Shown here: one piece after another, positions 56,652 to 64,000 of the stretch | Layout: the number at the start of each line of letters is the position of its first letter | Position numbering within the stretch: position 1 is the first letter of the stretch | NCBI GenBank assembly: GCA_026390695.1 | Contig: JAPLFL010000118.1 | Coordinates: 124,001-188,000 of the forward strand | DNA from: Candidatus Kapaibacterium sp. | GTDB lineage: Bacteria > Bacteroidota > Ignavibacteria > Kapaibacteriales > UBA2268 | Direction: 5' to 3' | DNA length: 64,000 bases | Notes under the pieces: model-generated | Told to the model about the DNA's origin: nothing | The model's database searches: none | The model's input: the letters and a program-made list of their open reading frames with translations, nothing else | Translations under genes and position numbers: made by a program

Positions 56652-59600
56652 TCAATAACCGATTACATGACTCAGCATCTTCTCTGCACGGGCCATATTA
56701 ATCCCGCAACGCTTGCAGTAATCCTCCATCTGATCGCGACCGATTTTGCCGATTGCAAAATAACGAGCAAGCGGACTTGCAAAATATAATCCACTAACTG
56801 AAGCGCCTGGATTCATCATCTTGTTCTCAGTTAGATGAATCCCGATATTTTTAGGAACATCCATCAAATTGAAAACAGTTTCATTCATTGATAAATCCGG
56901 CAGAGAAGGATAGCCTATAGCAGGTCTTATACCGCAATATGATTCCTTCAATAAGTCATCCAATTCTAAACTTTCAGTGGCAGCATATCCCCAGAAATCC
57001 TTGCGAACATATTGATGCAATAATTCAGCAAAAGCCTCTGCCAATCTATCTGCTAATGCTTTTGTCAATATTGCACGATAATCATCGTTGTTTTGCTTAA
57101 ATTGCTCCACCAGTTCATCTATTCCGAGTCCTGCCGTTAAAGTGAAAGCACCTATATAATCGGCTTTAGAACCTCTTGTTGCGATATAATCCGAAAGAGA
57201 AAGGTTAGGAGATTTCTGACGAAAATTTTGCTGCCTCAATGTATGGATTACCGAAACAACCGAATTGCGCTGTTCATCTGCATAAATTTCAATATCATCA
57301 CCGTTGGAGTTTGCAGGAAATATCCCAATTGCTGCATTAGCACGAAGTAGTTTATTCTTCACAATATGTTCAAGTAATTCATTAGCTTCGTCAAAAAGTT
57401 TGCCGGCTTCTTCACCATAATCAGGATGCGATAATATTGCCGGATATTTACCCTTCAGCTCCCATGCATTAAAGAACTGCGTCCAGTCTATATATTTACG
57501 AATTTCATCAGTAGGGAAGTCAATAAAATATTTAACTCCCAAATTCTTTGGAATATTAATCTGCTGATCGTTCCAATTAGTTTGGAGGCTATTTTCTCGT
57601 GATTCCTTTAAACCTAAAATTCTTCTTTCGCTTAAATTTTTATTATAGTTTTCAAGAATTTTCGAATATTCATCTTTCACTGATTTAACGTAATCATCCT
57701 TATTCTGCCCCAATATATTAGATACGACCGGTACGGATTTACCAGCATCAAGAACATGAATAACTGGATGATTATATGAAGGAGCTATTTTAACTGCGGT
57801 ATGAGTCCGAGAGGTAGTCGCACCGCCGATCAACAGTGGAATCGTAAATCCCAAGCGCTTCATTTCCGATGCCACATGAACCATCTCATCCAGACTTGGA
57901 GTGATAAGCCCGCTCAATCCGATAATATCTACATTAAGCCTAATGGCTTCAGCCAAAATTTTCTCACAATTAGTCATAACTCCAAGATCAATAACATCAT
58001 AATTATTGCAGCCCAAAACAACTCCCACAATATTTTTTCCAATATCATGGACATCGCCTTTGACAGTGGCTAAAAGAATCTTTCCGGCAGCTTTTTTTTC
58101 TTTGCCCTCATTCGCTTTTTCTATAAATGGAATTATCAATGCAACAGATTTTTTCATCACTCTGGCACTTTTCACAACTTGCGGCAAGAACATTTTACCA
58201 GTTCCGAAAAGTTCTCCGACGTGATCCATACCAGCCATCAGAGGCCCTTCAATAATCTGAAGCGGATCTGAATATTGTTCAATTGCCTCTGAAGTATCTT
58301 CATCAATAAATTCGGTTATACCTTTAACCAAAGCATGTTTCAAGCGTTCTTCTACCGAAGCGAGCCTCCAGTCTTCAACTTTTGCTTCCGCTTTGTCAGA
58401 TACTTTCAGAGTAGAAGCATAATCTATCATTCGTTCCGTGGCATCCTGTCTGCGGTTAAAGATTAAATCTTCGCAAAGTTCCACAAGTTCAGGAGCAATC
58501 TCTTCATAAACTTCAAGTTGCCCTGCATTGACGATTCCCATGTCCAAACCTGCTTGAATAGCATGGAAAAGAAACACTGAGTGCATTGCTTCACGTATTT
58601 TGTTATTCCCGCGAAAAGCAAATGAAAGGTTGCTAATTCCGCCACTGACCTTCGCTAATGGAAGATTTATTTTAATCCATTTTGTTGCATTAATAAAATC
58701 CATAGCATAATCAGCATGTTCATCAATACCGGTACCAATAGTCAGAATATTCGGATCAAAGATTATATTCTGAGGCTCAAAGCCAATTTCATCAGTTAAT
58801 ATTCTATAAGCTCGTGATGCAATTTCGATTTTTCTTTCAAGATTTGATGCTTGTCCCTGCTCGTCGAAAGCCATTACAACCACAGCAGCGCCATATTGCA
58901 TGATTTTTCTTGCACGTTCCTTAAAAGCTTCTTCACCTTCCTTCAATGAGATTGAATTAACAATCCCTTTTCCTTGAATGCGCTTCAGTCCTTGTTCTAT
59001 CACTGTCCATTTGGAAGAATCAAGCATAATCGGGACGCGTGCAATATCGGGATCAGAGCCAATGTAATTAAGAAACATTTTGATTGTGCTTTCAGCATCA
59101 ATCATGGCATCATCCATACTTATATCAATGACCTGAGCGCCGTTCTCCACTTGCTGGCGAGCCACTGTGAGCGCTTGTTCATATTTTTCATCAATAATTA
59201 ATTTTTTAAAATTGATAGAACCTGCAACGTTAGTTCTTTCACCGATATTCACAAAATTTGTATCATGGCGCAATACAAGCGGCTCAAGCCCTGAGAGCCT
59301 CATCAATGGTTCAATATCAGGAATGTGACGTGGTACAATTCCCTCTACTACATCTGCAATGGCCTTAATATAATCGGGTGTAGTGCCACAGCAACCACCG
59401 ACAATATTTAAAAAACCCTCTTGAGCATATTCACGAATTTCAGCAGCCATCATGGAAGGTGTTTCGTCATAACCACCAAATTCATTTGGTAATCCTGCGT
59501 TTGGATATAAAGTTATAAAATAAGGAGCGAGAGTTGATAATTCGCTTAAAAATGACCTCATCTGTTTAACCCCAAGCGCGCAGTTCAAGCCGACACTCAG

Positions 59601-60320
59601 CATTTCAGGTGCATGACAAACAGAATAATAGAAGGCTTCAAGCGTTTGTCCGGTCAATGTTCTACCGCTCATGTCTGTAATTGTACCGGATATAATAACA
59701 GGTAATCGCTTTCCCGTTTCGTGGAAATACTCAGATACCGCATAGATAGCAGCTTTTGCATTTAATGTATCAAAAATTGTTTCTATCATTAAAATATCCG
59801 CTCCGCCATCAACTAATCCTTGTATCTGAGGATAGTAACCAGCAACGACCGTATCAAAATTTACACGCCTGAAACCGGGATTATTAACATCAGGAGAGAT
59901 AGAGCAGGTCTGGTTTGTTGGGCCAAGTGCTCCTGCAACAAATCGAGGTTTCTCAGGATTTATAAGCATTGCTTCATCCGCTGCTATACGGGCAATTCTG
60001 GCAGCTTCGTAATTTATTTCATACACCAAATCTGGCATATCATAATCAATTTGCGAAATACCGTTTGCATTAAATGTGTTAGTTTCAATAATATCGGCTC
60101 CAGCAGCCAAGTATTGAGAATGAATTTCTTTGATAATATCAGGACAAGTGAGAACCAAAAGATCATTATTTCCCTTCAAATCCTTATGGTAATTTTTAAA
60201 GCGTTCGGCTCTAAAGTCAGATTCTGTCAGCTTGTAGCGTTGAATCATGGTTCCCATCGCTCCATCAATGATGAGAATCTTTTCTCTAAGGAGTTGGGAC
60301 AATTGTTGGAATTTATTCAT
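56652..60320 (-). CDS. metH: Cobalamin-dependent methionine synthase
   Basis: Transfers a methyl group from methyltetrahydrofolate to homocysteine through B12; cytosolic, 1222 residues. Four modules: homocysteine domain (~1-330), pterin domain (~350-620), B12 domain (~645-890, with [19 protein letters not shown]) and SAM activation domain (~920-1222). With the start at 60320 the zinc cysteines fall at 247, 310 and 311, the same numbers as in E. coli MetH, which supports this start over ATG 60365. No B12 riboswitch could be recognised in the ~97 bases upstream. Confidence 0.97.
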   Translation of the reverse strand: MNKFQQLSQLLREKILIIDGAMGTMIQRYKLTESDFRAERFKNYHKDLKGNNDLLVLTCPDIIKEIHSQYLAAGADIIETNTFNANGISQIDYDMPDLVYEINYEAARIARIAADEAMLINPEKPRFVAGALGPTNQTCSISPDVNNPGFRRVNFDTVVAGYYPQIQGLVDGGADILMIETIFDTLNAKAAIYAVSEYFHETGKRLPVIISGTITDMSGRTLTGQTLEAFYYSVCHAPEMLSVGLNCALGVKQMRSFLSELSTLAPYFITLYPNAGLPNEFGGYDETPSMMAAEIREYAQEGFLNIVGGCCGTTPDYIKAIADVVEGIVPRHIPDIEPLMRLSGLEPLVLRHDTNFVNIGERTNVAGSINFKKLIIDEKYEQALTVARQQVENGAQVIDISMDDAMIDAESTIKMFLNYIGSDPDIARVPIMLDSSKWTVIEQGLKRIQGKGIVNSISLKEGEEAFKERARKIMQYGAAVVVMAFDEQGQASNLERKIEIASRAYRILTDEIGFEPQNIIFDPNILTIGTGIDEHADYAMDFINATKWIKINLPLAKVSGGISNLSFAFRGNNKIREAMHSVFLFHAIQAGLDMGIVNAGQLEVYEEIAPELVELCEDLIFNRRQDATERMIDYASTLKVSDKAEAKVEDWRLASVEERLKHALVKGITEFIDEDTSEAIEQYSDPLQIIEGPLMAGMDHVGELFGTGKMFLPQVVKSARVMKKSVALIIPFIEKANEGKEKKAAGKILLATVKGDVHDIGKNIVGVVLGCNNYDVIDLGVMTNCEKILAEAIRLNVDIIGLSGLITPSLDEMVHVASEMKRLGFTIPLLIGGATTSRTHTAVKIAPSYNHPVIHVLDAGKSVPVVSNILGQNKDDYVKSVKDEYSKILENYNKNLSERRILGLKESRENSLQTNWNDQQINIPKNLGVKYFIDFPTDEIRKYIDWTQFFNAWELKGKYPAILSHPDYGEEAGKLFDEANELLEHIVKNKLLRANAAIGIFPANSNGDDIEIYADEQRNSVVSVIHTLRQQNFRQKSPNLSLSDYIATRGSKADYIGAFTLTAGLGIDELVEQFKQNNDDYRAILTKALADRLAEAFAELLHQYVRKDFWGYAATESLELDDLLKESYCGIRPAIGYPSLPDLSMNETVFNLMDVPKNIGIHLTENKMMNPGASVSGLYFASPLARYFAIGKIGRDQMEDYCKRCGINMARAEKMLSHVIGY

Positions 60321-60417
60321 TATTATAATTCTATTTAATTTTGGACAAATAATAGATCTGTCCATAAAAGCTATTTATAGACGAAATAATAATGAAAGGA
60401 TTTTCAGAGATTATTAT

Positions 60418-60681
60418 TTATTTAATTATCTCAAAAGCGATCAGCGCTTTGAAAGCCAGATAAACAAGAATGATAAGCAGTCCGAATAATTCAAACCAAA
60501 ATGCAATTAGGTTACCCTTTTTATTTTGGAGAAATATTGATTTTTCTCCAAATAATCCACTAATACCAAATATCACTAAGCCCGAAGGCAAGATCATTTG
60601 TGTGAAAAGCCATGCAATGCCGCACAGAATGCAGATAATATGCCAAGTTATATTTAGTTTATTTGATAATTTTAATGACAT
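60418..60681 (-). CDS. Small two- to three-helix membrane protein
   Basis: An 87-residue hydrophobic protein with segments at ~11-28, 31-43 and 56-85 and a short charged loop (EKSIFLQNKKG). Its ATG lies one base after the stop of the propeller gene, with only a weak AGG ribosome site, suggesting translational coupling. No family recognised; its tight placement upstream of metH suggests it belongs to the same run of genes. Confidence 0.55.
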   Translation of the reverse strand: MSLKLSNKLNITWHIICILCGIAWLFTQMILPSGLVIFGISGLFGEKSIFLQNKKGNLIAFWFELFGLLIILVYLAFKALIAFEIIK

Positions 60682-60682
60682 C

Positions 60683-61918
60683 CTATTTCAATAGCATTAA
60701 TTTAATAGACTGGGAGTGATTATTTACAGTTAATGTACAGAAATAGGCTCCTGAAGGCAACATGTCTGCATCAAAAAAGAATTGATATTCTCCTGATTCC
60801 ATCTGCTTTAATGTAATAATCTCAGCAATTAATTTTCCTGTTTCACCAACAATAGTTAGACTGACTGCTGCTTGTTGAGGAAGTACAAATTTAATTGTCG
60901 TCCTTGTTGAAAATGGATTGGGATATACTAAAAATTCATCAATTAATTGCTGATTATTTTCAGCAATTGTTTCAATTTCTTGCACGTAAGGTGCTGCTAT
61001 TGAGCTTCTAAAAACATTGCCATTTTGAGTGCCAATATAAATATAACCAATTTTATCAAAACCAAAGGAACTTATCGTGCTACCATCAAGCCCTGAGCGC
61101 AGTATTTCCCAAGTATCACCTTCATCTGTAGAGGCGAAAACACCATTATTCTCCGTTCCGACAAAAAGCAAATTATTTATATTAATGCCAATAGCCTGAA
61201 TATGATTATTATTGAAATCCACATCTATAGCAGACCAAGAAGCGGCTGCATCATCTGATTTGTACAAATGTATGTCAGAAGCAGCAAATAAAGTACCATC
61301 GGCATTGATGGCAATTTTCTTTATTTCATCGCTTATAATCTCAGATTTTATTGTAATCCAGCTCTCACCCTTATCTGTTGATTTTATTATTCCTGATTTA
61401 TCACCTAAGAAAATATTTCCATTACTATCCAAGGCAAGTGAACTTCCCCTAAAGCCTGCAGTTGCTTTATATATGAGCTTCCATGTATCTCCGCTATTTG
61501 TTGAACGATAGAGCAGATCATCGTTTGCAGCATAAAGAGAAGCATCTTTATCAAAAACTATAGACTCGATATTTCGGCATAAACCTGTATTTGCAGCTAT
61601 CCAATCGTAGTTATTATTCTCTGCCCTGATAACACCGGTAGTAGCCGTGGCAGTAAATAGTTTGTTGTTAATAACTTCAATTGCATTATAACCGACACCT
61701 GTCATACGTGGCGAAACACGCTCCCAGTGTGACATATTGCTGTTAAAATGAAAGATACCATCATAACAACCAACAATGATATTAGTTTTATCAGTAAACG
61801 CAAAACAGGAAATAGAATAACCGAGATTTCCCGGTACCTGCTCCCAGTAATCCTTGGAATGAAGCTGCAATTGCAGGATCGGAAGAATTAGTCCAATATA
61901 TAAAGATATTCTTTTCAT
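60683..61918 (-). CDS. T9SS-sorted Asp-box beta-propeller protein
   Basis: A 411-residue secreted protein. The signal peptide (1-21) is followed by a propeller (~25-320) with Asp-boxes STNSGDTW, STDKGESW and STDEGDTW, then a T9SS sorting domain opening VYPNPFSTRTTI and ending SIKLMLLK. It is a smaller relative of the propellers at 7.3, 18.3 and 30.3 kb. It lies between metH and the methyltransferase/MTHFR fusion gene, 52 bases after the latter, which may be chance insertion into a metabolic operon. Ligand unknown. Confidence 0.86.
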   Translation of the reverse strand: MKRISLYIGLILPILQLQLHSKDYWEQVPGNLGYSISCFAFTDKTNIIVGCYDGIFHFNSNMSHWERVSPRMTGVGYNAIEVINNKLFTATATTGVIRAENNNYDWIAANTGLCRNIESIVFDKDASLYAANDDLLYRSTNSGDTWKLIYKATAGFRGSSLALDSNGNIFLGDKSGIIKSTDKGESWITIKSEIISDEIKKIAINADGTLFAASDIHLYKSDDAAASWSAIDVDFNNNHIQAIGININNLLFVGTENNGVFASTDEGDTWEILRSGLDGSTISSFGFDKIGYIYIGTQNGNVFRSSIAAPYVQEIETIAENNQQLIDEFLVYPNPFSTRTTIKFVLPQQAAVSLTIVGETGKLIAEIITLKQMESGEYQFFFDADMLPSGAYFCTLTVNNHSQSIKLMLLK

Positions 61919-61970
61919 CTTTTTCTCTTAAAATTTATTAAAACAAAAAGTATAAAGTATCATCATTACC

Positions 61971-63818
61971 TTAATAAAGTTTTACCCCGTCGAGCACGTC
62001 AATAACAGACTGGACGCGCCCAAATGGAGCAGAAATTTGTAAACCGTTAATTTTACCTAAAAGTTCACCGATTATCTCGCGAGCTATCTCAATGCCTTCT
62101 TTCAGACTTGCTTCCTTTGAATTTTGATATTTCTTCAATCTGTTCATGATTTTATCTGGCACATTGCAACCGGGAACTTCATTGTTCATAAATTCGGCAT
62201 TACGCAATGAGACCAGAGGCCAGATACCGGCAATTATAGGGATATTAATATGCTGAATTCTACTCAAAAAATTCTCAAAAACTGCAACATCAAAAACAGG
62301 TTGCGTTACTATATATTCAGCTCCTGCATCTACTTTCCAGTCAAGACGGCGAATTTCCTCATCAAGGTTGATTGCCCCTGGATTGGCTCCTACTCCAACA
62401 AAGAAGGCAGAAGGTTTACCGATCGGATTACCTGCAATGTCCATTCCATGATTTAATCTAAATAATATATTAGTCAATCCGATTGCATCAACATCAAAAA
62501 CTGCTGTAGCGTCAGGATAGTTGCCTAATTTCGGCGGATCACCTGTAATTGCAAGAATATTCTTTAAACCGAGAGCAAAAGCACCTAATAAGTCAGACTG
62601 AATGCCAATTACATTACGATCACGACAAACATAATGTAAAACCGTTTCGATACCGACTTCACGCTGTAACTGTACAGCCAGAGCCAATGCCGACATTCTT
62701 GCGCTTGCTCTTGGGCCGTCAGGTATATTAATTACATCAATGCCATAATGGTGCATTTCCCGTGCTTTTTCAATTTCCTTTTCCGCGGAAACACCATGCG
62801 GAGCAAGCAATTCAACAAATTTAACTATATGACCATCCTTGATACGTCGCGCTAATCGTGATTTTTTCTCAGTCGGCATGACTTGTACATCTAAAATTTC
62901 ATTGACTTGTACTATCTTGAATTTCTTTTTGCTGTTCTCAGGGTTTAAAGCATTTAACATATTTCGCATACGCTTAATATGCTCCGGGCCTGTACCACAG
63001 CAACCTCCAATGACATTGGCTCCTGTTTGTACAAAATGTTTTGCGTATTCACCCAAATATTCTGGTGAAGTTAAATAAATATTTCTACCATCAATATTCT
63101 TGGGTTTCCCCGCATTAGGCATAACTGCAAGTGGGAGATCGGTGTGCTTACGGGCTGCTTCAAGCCAGTTTAACATAATCTGTGGTCCGACGGTGCAATT
63201 GATACCAATCACATCCGCACCAGACATTTCGAGATCTTTGACTAAAACTTCGGGGCTTGCACCTGTCAATGATGTGGCATCGTCATTTATAGTTAATAAT
63301 GCAATCACAGGAAGTGAGCATATTTCGCGAGCTGCTGCTACTGCTTGTTTTAGTTCTTCAGCATAAATGAAAGTTTCAAAAATGAACAGGTCAACTCCTC
63401 CATCTATCAATCCGCGCATCTGTTCCTGAAAATAAGCACGGGCTTCTGATGTGGAAATTGGCCCTAATGGTTCAATTTGTACACCAAGAGGTCCGATTGA
63501 CCCAGCAACATAAGTCTCATTACCCGCAGCCTGACGAGCTATTTTTGCTCCGTTCAAATTAATTTCATATAATTTATCATCAAGCTGATGTTTTTTTAAT
63601 TTAAAACGATTGGCTGCATAAGTATTGGTTTCAATAACGTCAGCACCGGCTTCTATGTAATCTTTGTGGACTTTAAGAATAATATCGGAGTTAGTTAAAT
63701 TTACTTCCTCATAACAGCGATTAATGAAAAAACCGCGACTATACAGCTCAGTACCCATTCCTCCATCGAAAAGTATCGTCTTTGTGCTTAGCGCTGATAA
63801 AAAATCTTTTATTGCCAT
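61971..63818 (-). CDS. Bifunctional homocysteine S-methyltransferase/methylenetetrahydrofolate reductase
   Basis: A 615-residue fusion. Residues ~1-290 are a homocysteine methyltransferase with zinc cysteines at 208 (IGINCTVG), 273 and 274 (IGGCCGTG). Residues ~320-612 are an FAD-dependent MetF-like reductase (NIPDGPRASARMSALALAVQ, ILAITGDPPKLGNY, AGAEYIVTQPVFD). It would make methyl-THF and also methylate homocysteine, like YitJ-type proteins. GAGGAA precedes the ATG at 63818. With MetH in the same region it forms a methionine-regeneration group. Confidence 0.94.
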   Translation of the reverse strand: MAIKDFLSALSTKTILFDGGMGTELYSRGFFINRCYEEVNLTNSDIILKVHKDYIEAGADVIETNTYAANRFKLKKHQLDDKLYEINLNGAKIARQAAGNETYVAGSIGPLGVQIEPLGPISTSEARAYFQEQMRGLIDGGVDLFIFETFIYAEELKQAVAAAREICSLPVIALLTINDDATSLTGASPEVLVKDLEMSGADVIGINCTVGPQIMLNWLEAARKHTDLPLAVMPNAGKPKNIDGRNIYLTSPEYLGEYAKHFVQTGANVIGGCCGTGPEHIKRMRNMLNALNPENSKKKFKIVQVNEILDVQVMPTEKKSRLARRIKDGHIVKFVELLAPHGVSAEKEIEKAREMHHYGIDVINIPDGPRASARMSALALAVQLQREVGIETVLHYVCRDRNVIGIQSDLLGAFALGLKNILAITGDPPKLGNYPDATAVFDVDAIGLTNILFRLNHGMDIAGNPIGKPSAFFVGVGANPGAINLDEEIRRLDWKVDAGAEYIVTQPVFDVAVFENFLSRIQHINIPIIAGIWPLVSLRNAEFMNNEVPGCNVPDKIMNRLKKYQNSKEASLKEGIEIAREIIGELLGKINGLQISAPFGRVQSVIDVLDGVKLY

Positions 63819-64000
63819 TTATTCCTCGAATACATGATTAGCCGCTTTTATTCTATAATTAACGAACAAAATTATTATATTTGCATTTTATTTTTGATTA
63901 TAATCGCATTTTGACGACGAATTAAATAAAGATAATGTGTAAAAATATACAAAAACATCAAAATATACTTATAACTTTAATGTCAAAATATTTAAGAGCG

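Noticed and set aside
60321-60417. Possible cobalamin or SAM riboswitch before metH
   Set aside because: The stretch is short and AT-rich, and I see neither a B12-box nor a SAM-type core.
63819-64000. Possible SAM riboswitch or promoter before the methyltransferase/MTHFR fusion
   Set aside because: TATAAT-like strings exist but no well-spaced -35 or conserved riboswitch pairing could be found.

Overview
The window is a 64 kb stretch of AT-rich bacterial chromosome. It most likely comes from the Bacteroidota/Chlorobi (FCB) side of the tree, close to Kapabacteria or Ignavibacteria; this placement is inferred from gene content only. The strongest clue is a set of large secreted proteins (genes near 0, 7, 18, 30, 39, 44 and 61 kb) that end in a type IX secretion (T9SS) C-terminal sorting domain, most with a PNP-type motif and all closing in a short basic tail. 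Several of them are Asp-box beta-propellers. HYDIN-like repeats, a fused homocysteine methyltransferase/MTHFR and a fused binding-protein/permease fit the same group. I found no rRNA, tRNA, CRISPR array, prophage or intact transposase, so most of the window is an ordinary chromosomal backbone.

Layout. 0-9 kb: a partial T9SS surface protein, a beta-barrel protein, a HIT hydrolase, a YceI protein with biotin carboxylase and its biotin carrier, and a propeller protein. 9-14 kb (minus strand): a P-type Ca2+ ATPase, a lipoprotein, an EVE protein and a GT10 fucosyltransferase. 14-18 kb: an ArsC/Spx-like gene diverging from a TetR-TolC-HlyD set that lacks its inner-membrane pump, then a YchF-like GTPase. 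18-25 kb: a large propeller protein, a two-gene amino-acid ABC importer and RlmD, which seems to start at a non-AUG codon. 25-30 kb (minus): DUF4153 protein, ribosomal protein S4, QueC, YjbQ, YebC and a 57-residue small protein. 30-43 kb: a propeller protein, a beta-barrel protein, a TamB-like giant, a membrane protein, a GH20-like T9SS protein and a chalcone-isomerase-like protein.

43.1-47.6 kb is the odd part. It is a decaying island that once held two tandem copies of a two-gene module: a T9SS-sorted surface protein followed by a lipoprotein with a carboxypeptidase-regulatory-like fold. All four members are broken, mostly by in-frame stops with the reading frame otherwise kept. Next to it lie palindromes and a 309 bp MITE-like element with 12 bp terminal inverted repeats.

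47.6-54 kb (minus) holds a probable operon read ispE, glgA, flippase, glf, HAD-UbiA and ending at a clear terminator. It points to a polyprenyl-linked, galactofuranose-containing surface glycan plus glycogen synthesis. 54-56.3 kb has a polyprenol-kinase-like gene and a GT-B-like glycosyltransferase. 56.3-64 kb (minus) holds an Imm32-like small protein, cobalamin-dependent methionine synthase MetH, a small membrane protein, a propeller protein and the homocysteine methyltransferase/MTHFR fusion: a methionine and one-carbon cluster.
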